DNA from: JAJYIW01 sp963781665
GTDB taxonomy: Bacteria; Chloroflexota; Anaerolineae; Anaerolineales; Anaerolineaceae
Length of the DNA stretch: 64,000 nucleotides
Direction: 5' to 3'
Assembly (NCBI GenBank): GCA_963781665.1
Contig: CAWAGA010000002.1
Span: forward strand, 3,286,001-3,350,000
Shown: in pieces, positions 1 to 8,938 of the stretch
Layout of the letters: each line of letters starts with the position of its first letter
How positions within the stretch are numbered: the stretch's first letter is position 1
Notes under the pieces: generated by a model
Databases searched by the model: none
What the model saw: only the letters and a program-made list of their open reading frames with translations
Told to the model about the DNA's origin: nothing
Made by a program: the position numbers and the translations under genes

Positions 1-893
1 TCGACCTCGTTAGAATTAATGCTCGCACTCCGGATCAACTCTTTCCAGCTGTAGCGGATGCTGATGGTTTGATCGTCCAGTGGGTTCAAATTACACGACC
101 AGTCGTTGAACGTTTGGCTCGCTGCAAGGTCATTTCGCGTTACGGTATTGGGGTCGATATGGTTGATCTGGCAGCCGCCACCGAAAAAGGGATCATCGTT
201 TGCAATGTCCCGGATTATTGCATCGAAGAGGTCAGCAGCCACACCATGGCATTTTTGCTCAGCCTGAACCGCCATCTTTTCGTCCAGAATCAACATGTGC
301 GCTCCGGTAAATGGGCTGGAACGCCTGGAGGCTCGCCAACCCGGCTCAAAGGCCAGGTGATTGGCGTGATCGGCCTGGGCCGGATTGGCCGTGAAGTTGC
401 CCATAAAGCGATTGCTTTAGGGCTGGATGTGGTGGGTTATGATCCTTATCAATTGCCGGCGAACATGAAGGCTCTGGGGATCGAACCGGTAAGCTTGGAG
501 GGCTTGTTAGCGCGCTCCGATTACGTATCTATCCATTGCCCATTGACCGAGGAGACCCGTCATTTGATCGCAGCCGACCAGCTGGCAAAAATGAAACCTG
601 GTGCTTACTTAATTAATATGGCTCGTGGGCCGATCGTGGATCAGGTCGCTCTTTACCAGGCTTTGCGCCAGGGAGTGATCAAAGGAGCAGCTCTGGACGT
701 GCTCGAACAGGAGCCTCCGTCGCCCGATGATCCGCTCCTCGGTCTTGATAATGTTTTGATTACCCCGCATACTGCCAGTTGGACTGTCGAAGCAATCGAG
801 CAGTTACGGCGTGAGGCGGCCCAAAACGTTGTCACCGTTTTAAAGGGAGGTCTTCCAACCTCGATTGTTAACCGGAAAGGATTGAATCTATAG
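1..893 (+). CDS. D-2-hydroxyacid dehydrogenase (phosphoglycerate dehydrogenase-like), 5' partial
   Basis: NAD-dependent 2-hydroxyacid dehydrogenase. The frame is open from base 3, and the residues before the first possible internal start (TTG at 69) still look like the family's N-terminal domain, so the gene begins left of the window. The Rossmann motif GVIGLGRIGRE lies near 300 codons from the end of the reading frame's first third (about nt 360-395). The NMARGPIVD segment and the LITPHTAS segment, with the usual catalytic His, follow. The length to the stop fits the catalytic part of SerA-like enzymes without an ACT domain. It is followed after one base by surE and then a racemase-like gene, so it is probably the first visible gene of an operon. 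The substrate cannot be told from sequence: D-3-phosphoglycerate, glyoxylate or another 2-keto acid are all possible. Confidence 0.9.
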   Translation, partial: DLVRINARTPDQLFPAVADADGLIVQWVQITRPVVERLARCKVISRYGIGVDMVDLAAATEKGIIVCNVPDYCIEEVSSHTMAFLLSLNRHLFVQNQHVRSGKWAGTPGGSPTRLKGQVIGVIGLGRIGREVAHKAIALGLDVVGYDPYQLPANMKALGIEPVSLEGLLARSDYVSIHCPLTEETRHLIAADQLAKMKPGAYLINMARGPIVDQVALYQALRQGVIKGAALDVLEQEPPSPDDPLLGLDNVLITPHTASWTVEAIEQLRREAAQNVVTVLKGGLPTSIVNRKGLNL

Positions 894-894
894 G

Positions 895-1659
895 ATGCAT
901 ATATTAGTCACAAACGATGATGGCGTTATGGCGCCAGGACTGCTGGCCTTGACCCAGGCCATGCGATTGCTCGGAACCGTTACCGTTCTTGCGCCAGACC
1001 GCAACTGGTCTGCCTCAGGCCACGTCAAGACGCTCGACCGTCCATTGCGGGTCAAGGAAGTCCTACTAGGTGATAATACCCCGGCCTGGGCAAGCGACGG
1101 CGCTCCTTCCGATTGTGTTGCATTGGCAATGCTCGGCCTGTTTCCAGAAAAAATCGATGTGGTCGTGTCGGGAATTAACCCCAACCTGAATATCGGTCAC
1201 GATGTTACCTATTCGGGTACAGTGACAGCCGCGATGGAAGCTGCAATTTCCGGGGTCCCTGGGATCGCGGTATCGGTCGATTCGCCTGAAAACTATCTGG
1301 GTCGCCTGGATTTCGGCCCTGCGGCGAACGTAGCCCGCCGTGTGGTTGCCAAAGTTATGGAGCATAAACTGGCCCCTACGTCACTCCTAAACGTAAACGT
1401 GCCTTACCTTCCTGAAGAAGAGATCAAGGGTTTCCACATTACCCGCCAGGGGCTGCGTATTTATCGCGACCGCCTGGATCGCAGGCTGGACCCACGCAAC
1501 CGGCCTTATTATTGGATTGGTGGTGAAGCGCCGACTGCCATGCGCGATGAGGGAACCGATTTTGGCGACATTACCCGTGGTTTTGTTTCGATTACCCCCC
1601 TCCAGCTCGATCTGACGGATTATAAAGTGCTGGCAGACCTCCAGGAATGGGAATTTTAA
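895..1659 (+). CDS. surE: 5'/3'-nucleotidase SurE
   Basis: SurE-family metal-dependent nucleoside monophosphatase (254 aa, the usual length). It begins with the hallmark MHILVTNDDGVMAPG, where the two Asp residues bind the divalent metal. The SGINPNLNIGHDVTYSGTV segment (about residues 95-113) carries the conserved Asn, and the YSGTV loop belongs to the active site. The ATG lies one base after the stop of the upstream dehydrogenase, so the two genes are very probably co-transcribed and translationally coupled. The C-terminal half is the variable oligomerisation region of the family. The role is dephosphorylation of nucleotides, and possibly of polyphosphate, in the cytoplasm. The identification is firm; the physiological substrate is inferred from the family. 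Confidence 0.95.
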   Translation: MHILVTNDDGVMAPGLLALTQAMRLLGTVTVLAPDRNWSASGHVKTLDRPLRVKEVLLGDNTPAWASDGAPSDCVALAMLGLFPEKIDVVVSGINPNLNIGHDVTYSGTVTAAMEAAISGVPGIAVSVDSPENYLGRLDFGPAANVARRVVAKVMEHKLAPTSLLNVNVPYLPEEEIKGFHITRQGLRIYRDRLDRRLDPRNRPYYWIGGEAPTAMRDEGTDFGDITRGFVSITPLQLDLTDYKVLADLQEWEF

Positions 1660-1669
1660 GGACAGGCTG

Positions 1670-2365
1670 ATGAAAACAATTGGATTGATCGGTGGGATGA
1701 GTTGGGAATCGTCAGGCGAATATTACCGCCTGATCAATGAGCTGGTAAGAGATAGGCTAGGCGGTTTACATTCAGCTAAAAGCGTGATCGTCTCGGTGGA
1801 TTTTGCCGAGGTCGAAGCCATGCAATCTCAAGCCCGCTGGGAAGAGGCAGGCATAATGATGGCGCAGGCTGCAGTCAGCCTCGAAAAGGCCGGTGCTGAT
1901 TTTGTAGTCCTTTGTACCAATACCATGCATAAATTGGCAGACCAAATCCAGGCTGATATCCACATCCCATTCCTGCATATCGCAGATGCTACCGCTCAGC
2001 GCATCAAAGCAGCTGGCTTTCAACGTGTCGGCTTGCTCGGAACGAGTTTTACCATGGAAGAGGATTTTTACAAGGGGCGGCTCAACAAGGTTCATGGGCT
2101 GGACGTCGTCATTCCCGGCCCAGAAGATCGCCAGCTGGTCCACCGCGTGATCTACGACGAGCTTTGCGCCGGGGTCATCGACCAGGGGTCGCGAGCGGCT
2201 TATCGCCAGATCATGTTTGGCCTGATCCAGGCCGGAGCGGAGGCTATTATCCTGGGTTGTACTGAAATTTGCCTGCTGGTTAACAGCACCGACAGCCCGG
2301 CACCGTTGTTCGATACCACCCGCATCCATGCTGAAGCGGCTGTCGACCTGGCCCTTGCAGGTTAA
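1670..2365 (+). CDS. Aspartate/glutamate racemase family protein
   Basis: Cofactor-independent amino acid racemase fold, 231 aa. It starts MKTIGLIGGMSWESS, the typical glycine-rich N-terminus of the YgeA/aspartate racemase group. It has the two expected cysteine sites: VVLCTNTMH near residue 83 and ILGCTEICLL near residue 199. These act as the pair of acid/base thiols in the family. A Shine-Dalgarno-like AAGGA precedes the ATG, and the gene sits 10 bp after surE, so it is probably the third gene of that operon. Broad-specificity racemases of this group act on aspartate, glutamate or other amino acids, and the substrate is not evident here. It ends before a 127-bp gap that carries the promoter of the next gene. 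Confidence 0.88.
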   Translation: MKTIGLIGGMSWESSGEYYRLINELVRDRLGGLHSAKSVIVSVDFAEVEAMQSQARWEEAGIMMAQAAVSLEKAGADFVVLCTNTMHKLADQIQADIHIPFLHIADATAQRIKAAGFQRVGLLGTSFTMEEDFYKGRLNKVHGLDVVIPGPEDRQLVHRVIYDELCAGVIDQGSRAAYRQIMFGLIQAGAEAIILGCTEICLLVNSTDSPAPLFDTTRIHAEAAVDLALAG

Positions 2366-2406
2366 AACCGCTTTAGTGTCCATTGGGTGAGCCCTGTTGC
2401 CAAAGA

Positions 2407-2436
2407 TTGGTGCATAATTAGCTTTGGTTATATAAT
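2407..2436 (+). promoter_or_regulatory. Putative sigma-70 promoter
   Basis: TTGGTG (2407-2412) and a perfect TATAAT (2431-2436) are separated by 18 bp. They lie about 55 bp upstream of the ATG at 2493, in the gap after the racemase gene. Confidence 0.5.
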
Positions 2437-2492
2437 ATTATCGATAGTCATCAGTTGTAACCACCTTGAGCAATTAAATAAAGGAACAGACT

Positions 2493-4016
2493 ATGGAAGA
2501 TCTAATCTACCAAGGCGTAAAAGCACTTAAAGATGGGGATAAATCTGCAGCGCGGACATTCCTGTTATCAGCAGTGGAAAAGAATGCAGACAGCATGCAG
2601 GCCTGGTTATGGCTTTCAGGTGCTGTGGATAGCGAAGAGGACCAGCTCGAATGTTTGCAGCAGGTGCTTAAAATCGACCCTGGCAATGAGCCGGCTGCTA
2701 AGGGCGTCGCATATTTGACTACCAAAGGAGTGGTTCTGCCACAGCCGGCTGATCAAGAAGAATCATCAGTCTCGCAGGGTGTAGAGGATGCAGCCTCGGT
2801 TGCCGAGGTAGTAGCTCCAGAGGCGACCCCTCAAGCTGATAGTGGCGCTGAACCCGTGATGGAAAGCAGCGAAGTGGAGAATCCCCCAACGCCTGAAACG
2901 CTTTCAATCGCTCCTATGGAGGAACCTGAGCCCAAAGCTGAAGATCAAGAAGCATTCAACAGTATTCAAGGTGCTGACGAAGCTGTTACAGCCGTCGAAG
3001 AATTTCCTCAGGGCATGGATATGGCGGTTCAGGACGCCGGCGCTTCGTTGGAAGGCGCAGGGACGACATTGGAGGGCCCTGATATTTCCTTTGGAGATCT
3101 GAGCTCGCTATGGGAAGATTCTGAAGACACGGGAACGGCGTTTTCACAGGCCGAAATTGGGACGCAGGGGGGAGAAGGTGAAGGCCAGACAAGTGAGGTT
3201 GAAGCAGCCGGATCGGTTTCACAGGTTCAAGATGCGGCACTCGAATCCCCTGGTGCGACTGAAGATGATGCCTTCAAATTGCCTGCATCGTTCTTCGAGC
3301 CGTTGGATGGACAGGCCGAAGAACTGCCGGATTGGTTAGTAAATCCTACGGAGGATGAAGCCAGCATCCAATCCCAGGTCTCACCTTTTCAAACTCAAGA
3401 ATCACATGAAGAGCCAGTCGAGGCAGAACAGCCGGCTTTTACTTCAACATCCCAACCGGTTTCTTTGAGCAGCACTGAAAGTACAAAGCCAGAGGAAATG
3501 GTTACCAATCAGGCCGGTACCACGGCGACCGTAAAGGCCGAAGAGCACACCCTTTTCAAAATCAGGCCGTCTCTGGTAACACCTATCCTGGGATACGGTA
3601 CTTCATCTGTGGTTCTTTTCGCAATTGCACTGGTGATATTATTTACTGCATCCACCATGAATACCATTCCCCTGTTGGTTGTAGCTGGTGTGATAATCTT
3701 TTTGCTGCTGATCATGTTAATCCTGTTGATTAGCGTTACATTGAATCACCTGCTGGCCAGTTATACCGTTACGAACCGGCGCATGTACCTGATGGGAGGC
3801 GTTCTGAGGGTAAGCCGGAAATCGGTCCCGCTGGAAACGATTCAAACCATCACCATGAAACAAGGTTTTCTACAGAAGATATTTGGAATTGGCCACCTGG
3901 AGATCGAAGTGGCCAAACCTGAAGGTGGTGAAGAAACCTTTCACCTGGTCGATGTAGCTAAAGCAAAACGCACGATTACCCGGATTGAAGGTGCTTTATC
4001 GGAGAATAATCAGTAA
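2493..4016 (+). CDS. TPR-like N-terminal module plus membrane-anchored bacterial PH domain protein
   Basis: 507-aa protein with three parts. Residues 1-75 form a short TPR-like helical module: about 'DGDKSAARTFLLSAVEKN' followed by W-L-W-L-S and a DPGNEPA turn. Residues about 80-350 are a long, acidic, Glu/Ala/Ser/Pro-rich region of low complexity, probably disordered. Two adjacent hydrophobic segments follow at about 365-415. The C-terminal ~90 residues (TVTNRRMYLMGGVLR ... VPLETIQTI ... IFGIGHLEIE) match the YdbS/bPH_2 type of PH domain found in small membrane proteins. The same N-terminal module occurs in the protein at 12369. The function is unknown; a membrane scaffold is an inference. 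The ATG follows AAAGGAACAG. Confidence 0.75.
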   Translation: MEDLIYQGVKALKDGDKSAARTFLLSAVEKNADSMQAWLWLSGAVDSEEDQLECLQQVLKIDPGNEPAAKGVAYLTTKGVVLPQPADQEESSVSQGVEDAASVAEVVAPEATPQADSGAEPVMESSEVENPPTPETLSIAPMEEPEPKAEDQEAFNSIQGADEAVTAVEEFPQGMDMAVQDAGASLEGAGTTLEGPDISFGDLSSLWEDSEDTGTAFSQAEIGTQGGEGEGQTSEVEAAGSVSQVQDAALESPGATEDDAFKLPASFFEPLDGQAEELPDWLVNPTEDEASIQSQVSPFQTQESHEEPVEAEQPAFTSTSQPVSLSSTESTKPEEMVTNQAGTTATVKAEEHTLFKIRPSLVTPILGYGTSSVVLFAIALVILFTASTMNTIPLLVVAGVIIFLLLIMLILLISVTLNHLLASYTVTNRRMYLMGGVLRVSRKSVPLETIQTITMKQGFLQKIFGIGHLEIEVAKPEGGEETFHLVDVAKAKRTITRIEGALSENNQ

Positions 4017-4017
4017 A

Positions 4018-6513
4018 TCACCCACCAGCTGGCCACCATTCAGGCTCTGCCGGGTTAACCAGCCCTTTTTCGATTGCGATAGCATACAAAGGGCTGAAGC
4101 AGACGATTAGCGTGCCTTCATAACCGTTCGCCAATCCTTCCCACGACCTGAACTCTCTCCCGCTACCTACGCCGCCGTTGAAATAACCGGCGGCGTAGCC
4201 TTTTTCAAGCTCATCAGCCATCTTTTGCGCATTGTCTTTTAACCTATAGATCGAAAGTGCTCTTAGATAATAAGTGGCTGGCCAACCTGAAAGACTACCA
4301 TCCGTATATGTTTCGAAAGTTGGTTGGGTTGAATACATAATCTGGGGTAGTAAATGATCGGCCGCCTCGAAAGGAAGCAGGTTGCAGGGGATTCCCCAGG
4401 TAGCAGAACCCGCTCCGACGTTCTTCCGGATTTGTTCCAGGTTCATCAATGCCTGTCTGGCGATCTCATCCGGCAGCAAGCCAAATGCAGCGGCTACCCC
4501 GTTAATATAGGTAAAGCCATAATCGTGAAGCTTCCCATCCCGGCTACGCCAACCGGCCACCCATCCTGTATCAGGGTTCAAAAATGCACTCATATAGCCA
4601 GCCTTGATACCTTCTGCTGCTTTTCGACATTTTTTGGCTAGTTCTGGCTGGCCCAGACCAGAGAGCAAGGCTGTTGCATTGCGAAAACCCCGGTAGCTGA
4701 TCGCGTTGACGTAGGCATCCAGATGACCAAAACCAACAACGTCCATAATATTGCTACTCCAGCGGAATGACCCCGAATTCCCCGAGAGGATTTTGCTCAC
4801 AATTAAGCCCTTTTCACCCAGGTTGTTTAACATCCGCTCGGCTGCCTGACGCAGTCCTGGCTCGATCCTTCGCAGCCAGGTCAAATCAGGTTCGACCTGG
4901 TGCAGCCTTCCTGCTGCACAAACCAGGATCGGATCGGTATCCAGGTAAAGGTTGCGCCAGTATCCATATCCACCCCCGCCCAGGAATGCCGTTTCAACGG
5001 TGTAGCGGCCCAGCGAAACCGGGCTCGGCCCGTATTCAGGCGGGCGAGTTACTGCAACCAGGTCCATCGGGGCAGCTTGAGACACATGGGCATTGGTCGA
5101 AACCGAATTATTGGCGAAACCCCGGAACTCCGGCCGGAAACAGGAATAGGTCGTAGCCCAATGGCGGCGGATGCCTTCCCCTGGCTCGGGAGCGCCTGCG
5201 GCCAGCACAGGTTCAAAATTGGTGACGGCCAACTCATAAATTGACCTGTGCGCCCCTTTCGGAATCATCAGGGAGGTCGCCAGATCGGTTGCTGTCGCGA
5301 CTACTACACCGCCGGTATTTGTGTTCACATTCCGGTAGCTCTCGATCTGCAGCCCTTCCAGCTCCGGGTCACCTTCCAACATCCGCAAAGATAGGCATCC
5401 GTTTCCATCCCCCGCCCAGATTGCCGGGAAATGGGCCCGACCGCTGCGGCCGGGTAGAGAGTCTGGCACGACCACCGCTCCGGTTGAACCTGCGGTCGCA
5501 TCCCATGCCAGGCGCCATGCTTCGGTCTCGATGGCAGGCATGGCAGAGGTGCTTGATTGGGTTAGTTCGATCAGCATCCGGTCCGACTCAACCGTAAAGA
5601 TTGCGTCGATGGTCAGCCCCGAGATGCAGTGCAGATTCCGGTATTCAACCCGGTTGCCTTGGGCAGAAACCTCCCCCGTCCACTGTTGGCTGCCGTAATC
5701 AAGGTTGATAGTGCGCAGTAGTGGTCCGCTGAGACCTCCAATGTGGCGGGGGATGCCAAACCCGGTGCGGGTTAAGAGGCGGTTGTTCCGGGCCTCTCCC
5801 GCCCCAAGAACATCCCATCCAAGGTGCATTAACATGGGACGGTGGATTGAAAAACAGACACTAAATCGAAATCCTTCGTAGTGCAGCCCAAAAGGTGTCT
5901 GGCGGAATTCCATCCCTACCGGCGCTGCGGGCTCCAGCTTTCCAACCGAGAGACCAGGCAGGTATGGACGGACCGGAATACCTGAAGCTGCTGCATCTAC
6001 CGGAGAGCCGAACGCCTTGAGGGGGTCGAGGATGCCAAAAGGGACGTTATAAGGTCCACCGTTGCATTCGCCATGACTCGGCCACACCGGGTACTCGCGA
6101 TCGCATTCGACCCGCAGATGATCGGTTACCAGTCCATCGAGATCGATCACGAATGGAGGACCATTCAAAACCGTTTTGAAATGGGCTTCTATTTGTGCCA
6201 TGCTCATCGATTGTGACAAACCCGCTCCGGCTGTCTTTGGGTCGAACGGCAGGTCGATCTCTTCGACTGTGTTCCAACGATGGGATATCGGATCCAGGGT
6301 CGATAAGATCAAGTGAGCTGGGTGGGTGGGTACATCAGGGACCCACCGTCCATAAACGCTGCGAGCCAGTTCGAGCCGGCTGAGCAGTACCGGGTGCATG
6401 AAGCGCAGGTAACGCACGGCGGTCTGACTGTTCGTTTCCACCCCCAGGTCAGGATGCCGGATGCGGCGGATTCCAGCATGGGTGATCGGATAATCCGGGA
6501 GTAAGGAGTCCAC
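4018..6513 (-). CDS. Large protein of unknown function, possibly a carbohydrate-active six-hairpin-type protein
   Basis: 831 aa, GTG start overlapping the leader region just after the stop of the URO-D gene at 6516. I do not recognise a named family. The N-terminal ~450 residues look beta-rich. The C-terminal ~300 residues carry spaced aromatic/acidic blocks (GYGYWRNLYLDTDP, SGSFRWSSNIMDVVGF, YTDGSLSGWPATYYLRA, GLANGYEGT) and regular helical spacing. That arrangement resembles glycosidases with an (alpha/alpha)6 barrel preceded by a beta-sandwich, but I infer this from layout, not from a catalytic motif. There is no signal peptide, so it is probably cytoplasmic. It ends one base from the convergent PH-domain gene. 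Its position after a URO-D gene and the two barrel-like paralogues suggests one catabolic unit. Confidence 0.55.
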   Translation of the reverse strand: MDSLLPDYPITHAGIRRIRHPDLGVETNSQTAVRYLRFMHPVLLSRLELARSVYGRWVPDVPTHPAHLILSTLDPISHRWNTVEEIDLPFDPKTAGAGLSQSMSMAQIEAHFKTVLNGPPFVIDLDGLVTDHLRVECDREYPVWPSHGECNGGPYNVPFGILDPLKAFGSPVDAAASGIPVRPYLPGLSVGKLEPAAPVGMEFRQTPFGLHYEGFRFSVCFSIHRPMLMHLGWDVLGAGEARNNRLLTRTGFGIPRHIGGLSGPLLRTINLDYGSQQWTGEVSAQGNRVEYRNLHCISGLTIDAIFTVESDRMLIELTQSSTSAMPAIETEAWRLAWDATAGSTGAVVVPDSLPGRSGRAHFPAIWAGDGNGCLSLRMLEGDPELEGLQIESYRNVNTNTGGVVVATATDLATSLMIPKGAHRSIYELAVTNFEPVLAAGAPEPGEGIRRHWATTYSCFRPEFRGFANNSVSTNAHVSQAAPMDLVAVTRPPEYGPSPVSLGRYTVETAFLGGGGYGYWRNLYLDTDPILVCAAGRLHQVEPDLTWLRRIEPGLRQAAERMLNNLGEKGLIVSKILSGNSGSFRWSSNIMDVVGFGHLDAYVNAISYRGFRNATALLSGLGQPELAKKCRKAAEGIKAGYMSAFLNPDTGWVAGWRSRDGKLHDYGFTYINGVAAAFGLLPDEIARQALMNLEQIRKNVGAGSATWGIPCNLLPFEAADHLLPQIMYSTQPTFETYTDGSLSGWPATYYLRALSIYRLKDNAQKMADELEKGYAAGYFNGGVGSGREFRSWEGLANGYEGTLIVCFSPLYAIAIEKGLVNPAEPEWWPAGG

Positions 6514-6515
6514 GG

Positions 6516-7702
6516 TTATTTTAAACTTTCGAGCTCTGATTGGATCCGGTCGAGGTCGAGCGGATATTGGCCAAACGCGCGTGTGGTCTCAACCAAGGTG
6601 AAAATGTTTTCATCAGGAGTATCTCGCCCGCATTGATCGCCGGTCGACAGGATGAAACCGCCGTCCTGGCCCGCGTCAAAAATCGCCTGAAGGCTGGCCC
6701 GCTTGACATCTTGAGTTGTTCCATACCGCATCACATCCGTCGTATGCAGGTTGCCCATCAGGGCCAGCTTCTTACCGTAGGCCTGCTTTACCTCTGCCAG
6801 GCTGCAATCACCTTGTGGGGGAACTTCCAATGGGTTGACGCAGTTCAAATCAGTCTCTTCAGCCAGCCATTTCACCAGGATGCGTTCTTTTCCACAAGAG
6901 TGCAGCAGGGTTGGAACGCCGGCCTGGCGCGCCATGGTTGTGAGCTTTTTGATGGTCGGCAGGCTGAGCTCACGGGCGATTTTTGGCGATTGTAAGGTGA
7001 TCGTGCCCGATCCTCCAAGGATGATAAAATCAGGTTTTTCCTGCAGCGCCATTTCCATCTGTGCCAGAGATTGGTTCTCTTGCATGATGCGCATTTCTTC
7101 AATCAGGTCGTGGTGGTCGTAATAAACGTAAGACTGTTCGTCGATACCATTCGCGCCGATGAAGGCAAACCAGTTATGGAACCCGGGATAACCGATGTGG
7201 ATGCCAAAAGCCCCTGTTTCGCCCAGGGCAGCCCTTTGTTGGCGCAGCAGGGAGGGATTGTATCCCACCGGGGGAGCTAATAATTTCTCAATTACTTTCC
7301 AATCTTTGGCGATATTTTGCACCGGTTTGTAAGTCCATGTTGGTGGGTCGGCAACGAAATAGGTATCTTCCCGCTGGTAATTGACTTCATCGATCCGGCA
7401 GCGATAGCGAATGATCCACCGGTCAGCAGCTTTTTCCAGGCTTTCAATCGTTTCGTGCCGGTCGCCGGGCCACTGCCACTGCATGTCGCCGTAGATAAAC
7501 CAGCCATCGATGCCGAAATATTTCACCGCGTCGATGTAGGCTTGCCAGACCGGGGGTTCATTAAATGATAGAGTTCCCAAAAAGGCAGGCCGGTTCGCCG
7601 GGCGGGGATCATGTTGGATATATCTGGGGTAACCGGTACCCGGTCGGGTATTCCATTGGTCATGGCTACCATAAATCGTTCGCGCCCACTCATCGTTTCC
7701 AT
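6516..7702 (-). pseudogene. URO-D/MtaA-like methyltransferase family protein, one-base frameshift
   Basis: Uroporphyrinogen decarboxylase superfamily, the branch that includes corrinoid:CoM methyltransferases. The true N-terminus is METMSGRERFMVAM at ATG 7702, preceded by TTAGGAG at good spacing. That frame runs through DRVPVTPDISNMIP to PFWELYHL, then is lost near 7572. The homologous protein continues at once in the next frame (NEPPVWQAYIDAVKYFG). Adding one base in the TTTAA tract restores a 395-aa protein. Zinc-site motifs LLHSCGKE and GDQCGRDTP (His-x-Cys ... Cys) are intact. Everything downstream is well conserved, so the break may be a sequencing error rather than decay. The physiological substrate is unknown: methyl transfer from a corrinoid protein is the likely chemistry, and decarboxylation of uroporphyrinogen is unlikely given the paralogy. 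Confidence 0.82.
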
Positions 7703-7744
7703 TTTTTCTCCTAAAATCAAATCAGATTATCAAAATTTTTATTT

Positions 7745-8773
7745 CTAATCGCCCATCTCGATAAAGGCCTTGCGGACAACCGCCAGGTCTTGATCATAAT
7801 GGGAATGAGGTCGAAAATCGGGAGGAGTTGCCCACCCATATCCGAAAAACATATCGCAACCCTTTTCGATCATCTTGCGCCAGGTATTCGGATCCGTTTC
7901 ACCTTCTTCGGTCCGGCCGATGATGGTGGTCATGATCCGCTGGTCTGGCTTGCGAATGCTTGCCAGCCAGTCGATGATCTCCTCGCGGGTAAATTCAGCA
8001 ATCAAAAAGTCGCTGCCTTCCAGCATGGGATGATTGACCCATAAAGGTTCGGCAGCATGGAAATACGGAACATTGAACCCGATTTGGGTCTTCGGACTTG
8101 CCTGGCGAACTGTGTTCTGGATCTGTCTGAACTGCCTGGCCAGTACTTCGCGTTTATACCGCAGGCTTTCGTCACTGCTGATTTCAGCAGCAGTTCCGGG
8201 CATCTCCCGACCAAGAATATCAGCAAACGGCTGTTTGACAAACCAGGCCGGCTGTACCGGGAAATAGGGGTCGAGATTGCCGTAAACGAACCAGTCGAAA
8301 AGGAGATAATCGACCGGAAACATGGTCAAGAATTCATCGATGCGCGCGCACAGCAAATCGGTCCATGGGCTTTCTGGCGCCAGGAACCCGTACCGCGTAT
8401 AGGGATTGTCGCGGCTGGTTGGAATGACCCACTGGTCACGAATATTGCTGGTGATCAGATCAGCTCCGATGCAAAAGTAACTGCAGAATGGCAAGCCATG
8501 TTTTAGTGAAAGATCATACATTTTCGGGAGGAAATCCCGTCCAGGACCGGGTGCGATGGATCCCAGGTGGGTAGGATAAAAGGCATAACCGCAAAACGTA
8601 TACGCCTGCAGGAACATGGCATTATTGCCGAAATCGCGATGCCAGTTGAAATATTCCAATGGATCGACGAAGGCAAAATCGTGAGGCATGCTTGGAGGTG
8701 TATGCACGAAGGGCTTCTCGAAATAAGTCCAGTTAAGATCGCAATCGAAGATTTTCAGATATTTATTGGTCAT
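7745..8773 (-). CDS. Unrecognised protein, possible (beta/alpha)8-barrel glycoside hydrolase-like, paralogue 1
   Basis: 342 aa from ATG 8773 (MTNKYLKIFDCDLNW), which has AGGA six bases upstream; a TTG six bases earlier is less likely. It shares most of its length with the gene at 8939-9955, for example FGNN, FCGYAFYP, LITSN, GFLAPESPWTDLLC, FNVP, HAAEPLWV and DMFFGY. The order of motifs suggests a TIM barrel of the kind seen in alpha-L-fucosidase-like and other glycoside hydrolases: an early strand with aromatics, a PVDYLLFDWFVYG strand with a candidate catalytic Asp near two thirds of the first half, then a late GCDMFFGYGW strand. I see no signal peptide. The fold and activity are inference. 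It is separated from the next gene upstream by about 165 bp, so tandem duplication is obvious. Confidence 0.7.
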   Translation of the reverse strand: MTNKYLKIFDCDLNWTYFEKPFVHTPPSMPHDFAFVDPLEYFNWHRDFGNNAMFLQAYTFCGYAFYPTHLGSIAPGPGRDFLPKMYDLSLKHGLPFCSYFCIGADLITSNIRDQWVIPTSRDNPYTRYGFLAPESPWTDLLCARIDEFLTMFPVDYLLFDWFVYGNLDPYFPVQPAWFVKQPFADILGREMPGTAAEISSDESLRYKREVLARQFRQIQNTVRQASPKTQIGFNVPYFHAAEPLWVNHPMLEGSDFLIAEFTREEIIDWLASIRKPDQRIMTTIIGRTEEGETDPNTWRKMIEKGCDMFFGYGWATPPDFRPHSHYDQDLAVVRKAFIEMGD

Positions 8774-8938
8774 CGGCAATCCTGTTATTCGAGAAGTGAA
8801 AATTTAGAATCGGGTTTCGATGAACAGTTTTCACGGGTTTTTCAATGTTTTCAATAAAGGGTTCGCAGATCATGGTTTCTTTAAAAATAAACGAGGTTGT
8901 TTTTATCCTGGTTTTTAGATAGATCTCTAGAATGAAGC